From Bacillota bacterium (GTDB lineage Bacteria; Bacillota; Clostridia; Christensenellales; UMGS416): a stretch of 64,000 bases of DNA. How positions within the stretch are numbered: position 1 is the first letter of the stretch; each line of letters starts with the position of its first letter. Below are positions 16,007 to 23,649 of the stretch, one piece after another. Both the position numbers and the translations under genes were made by a program. Location: the NCBI GenBank assembly GCA_023421955.1, contig JAEZSE010000018.1, positions 7,337-71,336 of the forward strand. Direction: 5' to 3'. The notes beneath the pieces were generated by a model. It had not been told where the DNA came from. It ran no database searches and worked only from the letters and a program-made list of their open reading frames with translations.

Positions 16007-17011
16007 ATGAAACGAAAAACTCTTTGGTTTCTCCTGGCAGCAGAAGCAGCGCTCTGCATATTACTGCAATTGTTGAAAGCCTCCTTCGCCAGCATCTATA
16101 CAACCACCCTAGCCTTCCCCTTCGAGCAGATCGGGTTGGGGCTGCGGGCGCTGTCGCTTTCCGGCTGGGCAGGCAACGCCGCTGCCGTTACCCTTTATGC
16201 TGCGATCTGCCTTACCCCTCTGGTCTATATGGCTGTGCGGACGAGACAAAGAAGATTGCAACGGGAAGACTGGCTGCTGGTAGCTCTCAGTGCGGCGCTG
16301 TTTGGCGTGCTGTATCTGATGATTAATCCATCGCTCATCGCCTGGTTGTTTGGCAGCTCCGCAGCCATTCCCGTTGGCAAGGCGGTGCTCAGCGGAACCA
16401 TCTACTCGGTGGTTGTGGCTTATGCAGTGCTGATATTGCTGCGGCTGTTTTCCGGCGGAAACACAAGCCTGCTGTTCCGGTATCTGGCGGCGATGCTGGC
16501 GCTGCTGGGCGCGCTGTTTGTTTATCTGGCTTTCGGCTCGTGCTTCGGCAATCTGCTGGATTCCTTTGTGTCTCTCCAAGCAGGAAACGCTGGCAGCGAA
16601 CTGCTGCAAGGCACATTCGGCGAACCCTTGGGCGGGCGTCAACTCGGTTTGAGCTATTGTTTCCTGATAATTCAATTCATGTTGAATGCGCTGCCCTATG
16701 TGCTGGATGTGTTCATCATCTTTGCTGCCCTGCGGCTATTGGATGAACTCAGGGCAGATCGCTACTCGGCTGCAAGTGTGGCGGCAGCCAGCCGCCTGTC
16801 AAGGCTGTGCGGAATGGCTCTGGCAGCTACAGCGATTGCATCACTCGCCTTCAACCTGCTGCAATTGCTGTTTGCCAAAGCGCTGCTGGTGATCAACAGC
16901 ACCGTGCAGATCCCGCTTACCTCCCTCGCCTTTGTGCTGGCCGTGCTGCTTCTGGCCCGGTTTGTGTCAGAGAACAAGCAGCTCAAAGACGACAACGACA
17001 TGTTTATCTGA
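16007..17011 (+). CDS. Multi-pass membrane protein, DUF2975-like
   Basis: A 334-residue protein with about eight membrane segments spread over its length and an N-terminal MKRKTLWFLL start. The last two or three segments and the following tiny HTH gene match the layout of DUF2975 proteins, which are regularly paired with YozG-type regulators in Firmicutes. The biochemical role of that family is unknown; it may sense or protect the membrane. Translation starts at ATG 16007 behind GAGG. It is first in a three-gene operon with the regulator and a lipoprotein, under the double operator at 15936-15996. Confidence 0.75.
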   Translation: MKRKTLWFLLAAEAALCILLQLLKASFASIYTTTLAFPFEQIGLGLRALSLSGWAGNAAAVTLYAAICLTPLVYMAVRTRQRRLQREDWLLVALSAALFGVLYLMINPSLIAWLFGSSAAIPVGKAVLSGTIYSVVVAYAVLILLRLFSGGNTSLLFRYLAAMLALLGALFVYLAFGSCFGNLLDSFVSLQAGNAGSELLQGTFGEPLGGRQLGLSYCFLIIQFMLNALPYVLDVFIIFAALRLLDELRADRYSAASVAAASRLSRLCGMALAATAIASLAFNLLQLLFAKALLVINSTVQIPLTSLAFVLAVLLLARFVSENKQLKDDNDMFI

Positions 17012-17021
17012 GAGGTGAAAA

Positions 17022-17249
17022 ATGGCGATACGCGTTCACCTTGAGGATGTGCTGAAGGCTCGGGGGATGACCTCCAAGGAGCTTTGCGCGCTGGTGGGCA
17101 TCACCGAGGCAAACCTCTCCATCCTGCGCAGCGGCAAGGCCAAAGGCGTGCGGTTCGGCACGATCAACAAAATCTGCTGGCACCTGGGCTGCGATGTGGG
17201 TGATATCTTGAAATTTGACGGAAACCTGGGGGAAGATGATGATGAATAA
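17022..17249 (+). CDS. YozG-family Cro/C1-type HTH regulator
   Basis: A 75-residue protein that is almost all one Cro/C1 helix-turn-helix domain: LEDVLKARGMTSKELCALVGI, the recognition helix EANLSILRSGKAKG, then INKICWHLGCDVGDILKFD. The short acidic tail ends DEDDDE-like (GEDDDE). Such proteins are typically encoded beside DUF2975 membrane proteins, as here (10 bases apart). A role as autorepressor binding the ATTATTG-N5-CAATAAT operators is inference. Confidence 0.85.
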   Translation: MAIRVHLEDVLKARGMTSKELCALVGITEANLSILRSGKAKGVRFGTINKICWHLGCDVGDILKFDGNLGEDDDE

Positions 17250-18216
17250 ACGGAGCATAGCTATTATCAGCCTGGTGATACTGATGATCCTCGCTCTGGC
17301 AGGCTGCCAGCTGGCTCAGCCCGACACCGGCACAGCAGCCGGAGAGGACAGGCTGATCGGTGTGCTGGTGACGACGGAATATCTGGATTTGTTTGATACA
17401 GAAGCCTATTTGAATGACCACCTGACGATCCGAAGCAATGGCGAGATCAACATCGACGGTGACCGCAGCAAATATCAAGGCCGACTGTATGCCAAGCTGG
17501 TCAAGATGACGCACACAAACGATGATGCAGGCGAAAAATTTGAAACTAAGCAGTACGCTTTTACAGACATGAAGGGATTTTCATATTTTGTCACGAAGAT
17601 CCCCTCCACGGAAGAGCACAGCAATTATACAGCAACAAGCTCTGATGATTCATTCAGCGACGGGAAGACCGCCATCAACGCAGGCGAAACAAACTATAGC
17701 CTGAGCCTGGAAGGCACACTATTCGTCTCGGCACTGGAAGGAGAACGCACCTACTATTTTAACCCGGTCTATCAGTGTGACGACGGCAGTGTGTACGCCA
17801 CCACCGGCAGCGGCCTTAGCAGCAGCGCAGATCAGGGGGACGGCGCAACCATGTCACAAACAATGGAGTCCAAACTAACAACAACAGTGAATGGTCAGAC
17901 CAAGGAGTACAATACATCCATTAAGATTACGATCCAAGTGATGAATCCGCCAGGCAAGATCGTGGTATACCAAATGGACCAAAACAACGCCATCCTTGCC
18001 CGCACCGAGTATGCACCAGGCAAGCTCCCGAAGACAATCGCATCGGATCAAAACACGGAATACATCCTGGTAGAGACGCACACAGCCGGCCCCGAAGGCA
18101 AAGCACAAGTCTCCCGAACACTGTTTGAGAAGGGCAAGCAATCTCTGGACACCTTCTATTGCCGGGAAGACGGCGTGTGCGTGAAGCAATGGACGCAGCT
18201 GGATTGGGCAAAGTAA
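17242..18216 (+). CDS. Lipoprotein of unknown function in YozG operon
   Basis: A 324-residue precursor with a lipoprotein signal (MNKRSIAIISLVILMILALAG then Cys) and a mature part rich in Thr, Asp and Tyr, without a recognised domain. The mature part looks like an all-beta extracytoplasmic protein: it contains TYYFNPVYQCDDGSVY and a pair of Cys near the C terminus (FYCREDGVC). Three successive ATG codons (17236, 17239, 17242) follow GGGGGAAG; 17242 gives the best spacing and overlaps the regulator's end by 8 bases. Membership of the regulated operon suggests an envelope function linked to the membrane protein at 16007. Confidence 0.8.
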   Translation: MNKRSIAIISLVILMILALAGCQLAQPDTGTAAGEDRLIGVLVTTEYLDLFDTEAYLNDHLTIRSNGEINIDGDRSKYQGRLYAKLVKMTHTNDDAGEKFETKQYAFTDMKGFSYFVTKIPSTEEHSNYTATSSDDSFSDGKTAINAGETNYSLSLEGTLFVSALEGERTYYFNPVYQCDDGSVYATTGSGLSSSADQGDGATMSQTMESKLTTTVNGQTKEYNTSIKITIQVMNPPGKIVVYQMDQNNAILARTEYAPGKLPKTIASDQNTEYILVETHTAGPEGKAQVSRTLFEKGKQSLDTFYCREDGVCVKQWTQLDWAK

Positions 18217-18235
18217 TTTACCCATGATAAACAAA

Positions 18236-18266
18236 CGGCGGCTACAATCATGCAGCCGCCGCTTTG
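18236..18266. terminator. Bidirectional terminator between lipoprotein and LCP genes
   Basis: CGGCGGCT (18236-18243) pairs with AGCCGCCG (18254-18261). T-rich sequence follows on the minus strand (TTTGTTTA) and a short CTTTG on the plus strand. Confidence 0.7.
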
Positions 18267-18288
18267 TACAACCATAGAATGATAAGGA

Positions 18289-19773
18289 TCAGTTGAAATC
18301 CACAGGGAACTTATTAATCCTGGGCTCCTGCCACCAGTAGTTTTGAGAATAAGTCCAGTCCAGCTTTTCCTTGAAAGCTACCAGCTTGGCAAACGCCGTG
18401 GCCTTGGCCTTCAGGTCTTTCTTGGCAATTGTCAGTGTGCGGTTATCACCGCTCTTCATGGACAACGAGGCTGCCTCCCATGCTTTCTGCGCCTTTATAA
18501 AGGATGCCTTCAACTCATCATATGATTTCCGCTCCTCATCGGTAAACCCTGCCTGATTGTTCTCATAAGCATCGACAAGTTTTTTTGCCGTGTTCACATA
18601 CACAATACCGTCAAAACCATAACTCATGAGCCAATGGGCATATTTTTCAGAGCACCGCACCTGCTCAGGCACATCAACGCCGTAGACATCCTTAATTAGC
18701 TTTTGGCGTTTCTCCTGATCGGTAAAGCACCAACGCCACCGGCAAGCATCAGCCGACGGCCCCACCATGGAGTGCATACCGATTTTGGCCGGGTCAATGG
18801 ATTTGGCGAAATTGACCAACGCGATCGTCTGCTCCAGGTTTGTGTTCGTATAGACTTCATCTCTTGCTGTGTTGATCAAATCCGGCACCATGGAGAGCTT
18901 GCCTTTTTCCTTCAATTGCTTGAAAATGGCGATCATCATATCCTTCTGCCGGTTGATGCGGTTGAGGTCACCCGGCGCCGGACCGACCTTTCGGACACGG
19001 ACATAATACAACACATCAGCTCCGGACATGTGCTGCATACCCTTCTTCCTGGCGCGGCTGTAGGCTCGGTCTTCCACCGCATAGTCCACACCACCGATGG
19101 CATTCACCATCTTCACCAGTGCGTTGAAATCCACCGCGTAATAATAATCCACCGGGATGCCGCCCAGCATATATTCCGCGCCTTTGCACACATTCAAAAA
19201 ACCGGCGCCGTCTTTCGCCACAAAGCCCCCGCCCACATTGAATGTTGCGTTGATCTTGTATACGCCGTCCATCAGCTGCGGGTTGTGAATGAATGTGTCT
19301 CGCGGCAGCGAAATGAGATCCACCTTTTTCTCCTTGAAATTGATTGCCACGATCATCTGCACATCGGCATGAGGATCTGTGCCTTGGCTTGCGGCCGTAC
19401 CTTTGTTGTTGCCATCCACACCATACCTTCGATCAATACCGATCAGGAGAATGTTCACGATGTCTTTGCTTTCCGTTATGCCGGGTGTGGGTTCTACAGT
19501 GGGCTCAATAGTCGGCGTTGCAGTCGCCTCGGCGCTGACTGCGCCTGCCGATGTTTTGAGCTCCGGTGTGGGTGTAGTCACTGCCGTGGGGCTTGCCAGC
19601 AACGCCGGATCCATTGTGGAATGGACAAAGAGGTCTTCCGGTTGATAAAGGATCTGATATGCCTTAACCCCGCCGACTGCCAGCAGCACCAAAGCTACGG
19701 CAAGAATGCTCAGCAAGATGATGCGTTTGCGGCTCATTTTCGGCTTAACGTTTGGTTCATTACTGTTATCCAT
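18289..19773 (-). CDS. LytR-CpsA-Psr (LCP) family cell-wall polymer transferase, second copy
   Basis: A 494-residue paralogue of the LCP protein at 2399-3889. It has a cytoplasmic basic start (KMSRKR), one membrane segment (about 15-38), a Thr/Pro/Glu linker (about 60-98) and an LCP domain with NILLIGID, DLISLPRDTF, KINATFNVGG and RINRQKDMM. Both copies share a C-terminal extension of about 120 residues outside the usual LCP domain, with a conserved EPRINK/EPRMKE end. The start has GGGAG at 8 bases. Two LCP enzymes would allow attachment of different polymers or provide redundancy. Confidence 0.9.
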   Translation of the reverse strand: MDNSNEPNVKPKMSRKRIILLSILAVALVLLAVGGVKAYQILYQPEDLFVHSTMDPALLASPTAVTTPTPELKTSAGAVSAEATATPTIEPTVEPTPGITESKDIVNILLIGIDRRYGVDGNNKGTAASQGTDPHADVQMIVAINFKEKKVDLISLPRDTFIHNPQLMDGVYKINATFNVGGGFVAKDGAGFLNVCKGAEYMLGGIPVDYYYAVDFNALVKMVNAIGGVDYAVEDRAYSRARKKGMQHMSGADVLYYVRVRKVGPAPGDLNRINRQKDMMIAIFKQLKEKGKLSMVPDLINTARDEVYTNTNLEQTIALVNFAKSIDPAKIGMHSMVGPSADACRWRWCFTDQEKRQKLIKDVYGVDVPEQVRCSEKYAHWLMSYGFDGIVYVNTAKKLVDAYENNQAGFTDEERKSYDELKASFIKAQKAWEAASLSMKSGDNRTLTIAKKDLKAKATAFAKLVAFKEKLDWTYSQNYWWQEPRINKFPVDFN

Positions 19774-19856
19774 CGTACAACTCCCGATCTATTGAATGAG
19801 TAATCGTATTTTAGCATATTTTGGTGAATGTTTACCATACCGTGAAACAAAAGAAA

Positions 19857-19885
19857 GCCCTAGAGAGCTTAATCTCTAGGGCCAA
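19857..19885 (-). terminator. Terminator of the eight-tRNA transcript
   Basis: Perfect 10-base stem GCCCTAGAGA (19857-19866) and TCTCTAGGGC (19873-19882). On the minus strand it is followed by TTTCTTTTG. Confidence 0.85.
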
Positions 19886-19888
19886 TTA

Positions 19889-19975
19889 TGGTGCGAGAGA
19901 CAGGACTTGAACCTGCACGGCTTTAACCCCACTAGAACCTGAATCTAGCGCGTCTGCCAATTCCGCCACTCTCGC
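19889..19975 (-). tRNA. tRNA-Leu (anticodon CAG)
   Basis: Class II tRNA with a long variable arm, acceptor GCGAGAG, T-arm GGTTCAAGTCC and encoded CCA. The anticodon loop TTCAGGT gives CAG. Last of eight tRNAs in the transcript. Confidence 0.95.
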
Positions 19976-19988
19976 AGATTGACTTTTA

Positions 19989-20073
19989 TGGTGGAGGGGG
20001 GTGGATTCGAACCACCGAAGTCTGAGACAACAGATTTACAGTCTGCCCCCTTTGGCCGCTCGGGAACCCCTCC
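19989..20073 (-). tRNA. tRNA-Tyr (anticodon GTA)
   Basis: Acceptor GGAGGGG, anticodon stem-loop CAGACTGTAAATCTG, long variable arm, T-arm GGTTCGAATCC and encoded CCA. Confidence 0.95.
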
Positions 20074-20091
20074 ATGACAGGCCTTTTCGGT

Positions 20092-20167
20092 TGGAGCTGG
20101 TGATGGGACTCGAACCCGCAACCTGCTGATTACAAATCAGCTGCTCTGCCAATTGAGCTACACCAGC
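20092..20167 (-). tRNA. tRNA-Thr (anticodon TGT)
   Basis: Acceptor GCTGGTG, anticodon stem-loop GCTGATTTGTAATCAGC, T-arm GGTTCGAGTCC and encoded CCA. Confidence 0.95.
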
Positions 20168-20168
20168 A

Positions 20169-20244
20169 TGGTGCCTCAGGACAGAGTCGAACTGTCGACA
20201 CAGGGATTTTCAGTCCCTTGCTCTACCAACTGAGCTACCGAGGC
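20169..20244 (-). tRNA. tRNA-Phe (anticodon GAA)
   Basis: Acceptor GCCTCGG, anticodon stem-loop GGGACTGAAAATCCC, T-arm AGTTCGACTCT and encoded CCA. It starts one base after the tRNA-Thr 5' end on the plus-strand map. Confidence 0.95.
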
Positions 20245-20257
20245 TTAAGAAAAAGAA

Positions 20258-20334
20258 TGGCGACCCGGAACGGGCTCGAACCGTCGACCTCTAGCGTGAC
20301 AGGCTAGCGTTCTAACCAACTGAACTACCGGGCC
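20258..20334 (-). tRNA. tRNA-Asp (anticodon GTC)
   Basis: Acceptor GGCCCGG, anticodon loop CCTGTCACG, T-arm GGTTCGAGCCC and encoded CCA. Confidence 0.93.
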
Positions 20335-20348
20335 GCGTATATTGGGAC

Positions 20349-20425
20349 TGGTGGGCCTTCAGGGATTCGAACCCCGGACCAAACGGTTATGAGCCGTCCG
20401 CTCTGACCAGCTGAGCTAAAGGCCC
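20349..20425 (-). tRNA. tRNA with CAT anticodon (elongator Met; Ile2 possible)
   Basis: Acceptor GGGCCTT, anticodon stem-loop ACGGCTCATAACCGT, T-arm GGTTCGAATCC and encoded CCA. It lacks initiator features such as a mismatched first pair. Elongator Met is more likely, but a lysidine-modified Ile2 tRNA cannot be excluded from sequence. Confidence 0.9.
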
Positions 20426-20444
20426 AGAAACCCTGAATCGACAA

Positions 20445-20519
20445 TGGTGACCCCTAGGGGACTCGAACCCCTGTTACCGCCGTGAAAGGGCGATGTCTTA
20501 ACCACTTGACCAAGGGGCC
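20445..20519 (-). tRNA. tRNA-Glu (anticodon TTC)
   Basis: Acceptor GGCCCCT, anticodon loop CCTTTCACG, T-arm GGTTCGAGTCC and encoded CCA. Confidence 0.95.
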
Positions 20520-20525
20520 ATGAAT

Positions 20526-20602
20526 TGGTCGGGGTGAGAGGATTCGAACCTCCGGCCCCATGCTCCCAAAGCACGTGCGCTACCAGGCTGCGCTACACCC
20601 CG
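20526..20602 (-). tRNA. tRNA-Pro (anticodon TGG)
   Basis: Acceptor CGGGGTG (the C1 start typical of tRNA-Pro), anticodon loop CTTTGGGAG, T-arm GGTTCGAATCC and encoded CCA. First tRNA of the transcript. Confidence 0.95.
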
Positions 20603-20617
20603 AAGTGTGATCTGCGC

Positions 20618-20671
20618 GTCGCCGTTCAAAGCGGCGAATAATAATATACATGATCCATTAGATTCTGTCAA
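20618..20671 (-). promoter_or_regulatory. Consensus promoter of the tRNA array
   Basis: Minus strand TTGACA (20666-20671), N17, TATATT (20643-20648). A leader hairpin TCGCCG/CGGCGA (about 20618-20636) lies before tRNA-Pro. Confidence 0.85.
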
Positions 20672-20800
20672 CTACAAAATTGTGCCATGCCGATCAACAA
20701 CTTTTGTACTTGGCGACCCCACGGACCGAGATCCACGCGTGAAAACTTTATCCATTCTAATGACAAGATCAACTGGTGTCAACAACATTTTTGTTCTGGG

Positions 20801-21400
20801 TTATAGCTTCAACCACAAAGCGGGACGAACACCACCTGTACATCTGCCATCACTGATATTGCCTTTCAATATGTTGTTTCCCTGTATCCCTATATTACCA
20901 TCACCGTGGACGTACACAGCTTTAACACTGACGCGGCCAGGTGAGCGAAGCCACCACCAAGAAATCCCGTTACCCTCAAGCCTTGCGATTCGCTTGCTGT
21001 TGTTTTCATCCTTTCTTTCAAACCAATATCTCTGATTTTTTGCCGGGTTCATCAGTTTTGAACTGCTGTCACCGAAATATCGGCACACCACTTCCTCCAT
21101 GCTCAATAAAAACACTTTGTCTTGCGTATCAGCTCCGCCTTTTGTGCCATACCACTGATTGTCGGGATTTGTGTTCGTCACCGGAATGATTCTAGATTGA
21201 TCGGCTACAGGTAACTTAGCAACAAATTCACTGTTGAGATATTTTCTCAATGCGCAGTCCGCCCATGTCACATCCGTATAAGCGTCATGGTAAGCTCGCT
21301 GCTCTATAATAGATTCGGTTATCATCAAAGCCCTGTCGTTTTGTACGTCAAGCACTCGCCAATCATAGTTGCCAAATGATACTTTATCTCCAACGAGCAT
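20801..21400 (-). CDS. DUF6273-domain protein
   Basis: A 199-residue single-domain protein. It starts VGDKVSFGNYDWRVLDV and carries TWADCALRKYLN, then WWLRSPG and the final GGVRPALWLKL, which together mark the DUF6273 family found as single or C-terminal domains in Firmicutes. The fold is thought to be related to C-type-lectin or formylglycine-enzyme-like folds; the function is unknown. There is no signal peptide. The start at 21400 has GGAGGT at ideal spacing, whereas a longer frame to 21469 would overlap hgcB's end. It stands alone between the tRNA array and hgcB. Confidence 0.8.
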   Translation of the reverse strand: MLVGDKVSFGNYDWRVLDVQNDRALMITESIIEQRAYHDAYTDVTWADCALRKYLNSEFVAKLPVADQSRIIPVTNTNPDNQWYGTKGGADTQDKVFLLSMEEVVCRYFGDSSSKLMNPAKNQRYWFERKDENNSKRIARLEGNGISWWWLRSPGRVSVKAVYVHGDGNIGIQGNNILKGNISDGRCTGGVRPALWLKL

Positions 21401-21438
21401 CGTTACCTCCCATAAATCTCTCGCTGCCTTTTTTTCGA

Positions 21439-21723
21439 TTAACAGCAATCCCCGTCGTCGCAGCCGCAACTTGGCTCCTTACCAGTCAGCATCCCTGCGA
21501 TGATCGCCGCGGCGCAGCCGACGCCTGGCTCCACAGTGATCGCACCAAAGGCGCAATTGCGGGCGCAAGCCCCGCATTCCATGCAGCGGTCACGATCAGT
21601 GACCTGGGCCTTTTTGCCCTCCAGCCGGAAAACGCCATGGGGGCACACAGCAACGCACAGTCCGCAGCCGGTGCACTTGGAACGATCGTATTCCAGCGTC
21701 GCCACATTCTTCAAATACATCAT
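21439..21723 (-). CDS. hgcB: HgcB, two-[4Fe-4S] ferredoxin of mercury methylation
   Basis: A 94-residue ferredoxin with two cluster motifs, CTGCGLCVAVCP (17-28) and CMECGACARNCA (47-58). The second with its GAITVEPGVGC continuation, the lone Cys70 and the C-terminal Cys-rich tail (CGCDDGDCC) are the features that set HgcB apart from ordinary ferredoxins. HgcB is thought to reduce the corrinoid of HgcA and to bind Hg(II) through its extra thiols. The gene starts 12 bases after hgcA; hgcA's stop lies inside its GAGGAGG ribosome site, so the two are coupled. Confidence 0.93.
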   Translation of the reverse strand: MMYLKNVATLEYDRSKCTGCGLCVAVCPHGVFRLEGKKAQVTDRDRCMECGACARNCAFGAITVEPGVGCAAAIIAGMLTGKEPSCGCDDGDCC

Positions 21724-21735
21724 GCAATTACCTCC

Positions 21736-22953
21736 TCAATGGAACAACACAATAAAATCCTGTACGATCAAAAGAATCACGCCAAGCGCCGTCGCAATCA
21801 GCATCAGCGGCAGCGCGATCCTCATTTCACGATCCACACCGGACATCGACGTGAAAGTGGAGCTGCCGGTGAAGTTCATCGCGCCGTAAGCCGATAAGGA
21901 CGGCAGCACCAACACATATGCAATTGCTTTCATCCAGCTCTCCAACGGCATTGGCGGCACCCAGCCCGCCAGCAGGATCACGCCCACCGCCCACAGCATG
22001 CCAACCAGCGCGCCTTTGAACGAGAATGCCCTTCCGGGGATCCATGGCAGCAGCGCCGGTGTGAGCACGCAACCGGCAAGGATTGTGCCGAGATATGCCA
22101 CAAGATCCATGAAGCCATAGTGCCCGATGCCGATTGCGTTCAGGATGAACAGCACGCCGAACACAATCATCATGGGCTTCAGCGCCATTACGACCTCCAG
22201 CGGTGCGAGCACCAGCCGATCCCACAGTGTGAAGCGGACCCTCCGCATTTCCTCTGAAGCCTTCATTCCGGCTGCCAGATATGCTTTCAAGTCCTCCGCC
22301 CGCACCGGCCCGTATGTCACTTTGAACCCTGACTGCTTGGCAACCTCGTGTGCAGCCACACCCACCGCCCCAAGCTGGGGTAGGATCAGGATCCGGTGGC
22401 TCACGACCTGCTTCAGACGCGATTCTTCGATCCTGCGCAACAACTCCTCGGTGCCAAATGTGCCCTTCCCTGCTGCGCACCACACGTTGATGCCCTTGGT
22501 ATCGAGCACCAGGATCCAGGCGTTCACATTTGTGAGCTCCTTGCGCAGCCGGTCAAAGGTCATCTTGTAGTTGGCAGTCACCAGAACCGGCGATTTGTCA
22601 TCTGGGGCTCCCACGCAATACAAACCCGGGTCCACACTGTAATCCATCCTACCAATGTTCCAGCGGGCTTTCCAGGAGCCGAGCATATCGCCAAATGCCA
22701 GCGTTGTGTGCACTCGGGGCACTGGGCCGGTTGGTGTGTCTACAGTGCCTGCAATCCATTTGTGCCGGAGTTCCGAAGCATCACAACTGCTGGCGCAAGC
22801 TTGCCCAACCGTTTGGGTATCGTTTGTAGCATTTTGCGCCGGAGCCGAGCAACAGGGTTCGTGCTTTACCGAAGCGATTGCTGCGGTAGTTTGATTGCAG
22901 TCGTAGGGCTGCTTTCTCTTTCGCGGGGAGCCGGAACAACAGGAATCGGGCAT
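21736..22953 (-). CDS. hgcA: HgcA, corrinoid protein of mercury methylation
   Basis: A 405-residue protein with a cytoplasmic corrinoid-binding domain (about 60-235) carrying the diagnostic cap-helix motif NVWCAAGK (156-163). Cys159 (codon at 22477-22479) is the cobalt ligand. Five membrane segments follow (about 250-405). HgcA gives a methyl carbanion to Hg(II) to make methylmercury, and with HgcB is the only known route. The true start is ATG 22953 (GAGGTGA, 7 bases); the frame to 22980 lacks a site. Unusual is a Ser/Pro-rich N-terminal extension with seven Cys (5, 6, 19, 34, 35, 53, 57), including two CC pairs. It follows arsC on the same strand after a 260-base gap. Confidence 0.95.
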   Translation of the reverse strand: MPDSCCSGSPRKRKQPYDCNQTTAAIASVKHEPCCSAPAQNATNDTQTVGQACASSCDASELRHKWIAGTVDTPTGPVPRVHTTLAFGDMLGSWKARWNIGRMDYSVDPGLYCVGAPDDKSPVLVTANYKMTFDRLRKELTNVNAWILVLDTKGINVWCAAGKGTFGTEELLRRIEESRLKQVVSHRILILPQLGAVGVAAHEVAKQSGFKVTYGPVRAEDLKAYLAAGMKASEEMRRVRFTLWDRLVLAPLEVVMALKPMMIVFGVLFILNAIGIGHYGFMDLVAYLGTILAGCVLTPALLPWIPGRAFSFKGALVGMLWAVGVILLAGWVPPMPLESWMKAIAYVLVLPSLSAYGAMNFTGSSTFTSMSGVDREMRIALPLMLIATALGVILLIVQDFIVLFH

Positions 22954-22980
22954 TTTCTTCACCTCATACTCATACTGCAT

Positions 22981-23211
22981 ATCGTTTCCACAGGGGGTCT
23001 GGGGGTTGCAAGTTCCACCCTGACGATGCGGAAAGCAGGGCGATCAGGCCGAGCGACTGTTTGACGAAGGAGCAAAGCGACTGAGGAGTTGTCGTCGGCC
23101 CTCTCGCATCATGCTTCGCATGACGCTGCCAAGGCTGACGGCAGCGGAAGGGTCTTGGGAACTTGCCTTCCCCCAGGGCTTTTCGGTTCCTTTTGGCCGC
23201 CAAAAGGAACG
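22981..23211. repeat. Structured, repeat-like intergenic element between arsC and hgcA
   Basis: About 230 bases without a credible gene. It holds a perfect 11-base hairpin at its arsC end (GTTCCTTTTGG 23187-23197, CCAAAAGGAAC 23201-23211), a second small dyad (TCATGC/GCATGA near 23107-23123) and several GC-rich blocks. The make-up resembles dispersed intergenic elements of Clostridia. I cannot confirm copy number because no second copy lies in this window. No promoter with good -35 and -10 boxes is seen in it for hgcA. Confidence 0.45.
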
Positions 23212-23213
23212 AT

Positions 23214-23624
23214 CTAGATCTCCCCAGCCAGCACCCTGCGCTTTAGATCCAATACCTTCTGCTCAATAGTTCTGGCGGTTTCATCAAACAAATTGTCTGG
23301 CCCGCCGGTCGGATCAGCAAGCCCCCAATCTTCCCGGTGGCGGCTTGGCAGCCAGGGGCACTCCACACCGCAGCCCATTGTGATCACGATATCCACAGGC
23401 TGCAGCGCGTCGAGGAGTTTAGGACATTGACCGGCTTCAATCATATCAACGTCGTAAAGCCGTTTTATGGTGCGAACGGCATCTGGGTTGATGGCAGGTT
23501 TCAACTCAGTGCCAGCGGAGCAGGCGTAGAAAGCGTCGGCGGCGAAAAGCCTGGCCAATGCCTCGGCCATTTGTGACCGGCAGGAGTTGTGCGTGCAGAT
23601 GAAGGCGACGGTGGGCTTGTTCAT
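23214..23624 (-). CDS. arsC: Arsenate reductase, thioredoxin-coupled (LMW phosphatase fold)
   Basis: A 136-residue enzyme with the P-loop CTHNSCRSQ (active Cys10 region), GTELKPAINPDA, and the resolving-Cys segment ITMGCGVECPWLP. These are the marks of the ArsC class that cycles with thioredoxin. It reduces arsenate to arsenite for export by Acr3 just upstream in the same transcript (25 bases apart). The hairpin at 23187 lies right after its stop, but without a T-run. Confidence 0.94.
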   Translation of the reverse strand: MNKPTVAFICTHNSCRSQMAEALARLFAADAFYACSAGTELKPAINPDAVRTIKRLYDVDMIEAGQCPKLLDALQPVDIVITMGCGVECPWLPSRHREDWGLADPTGGPDNLFDETARTIEQKVLDLKRRVLAGEI

Positions 23625-23649
23625 TGCGGGATCATTCTCCAGTCTGGAT

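Noticed and set aside
22970..23203. 77-codon minus-strand frame before hgcA
   Set aside because: Composition is that of the hairpin-rich intergenic element; no ribosome site; it would overlap the real hgcA start.
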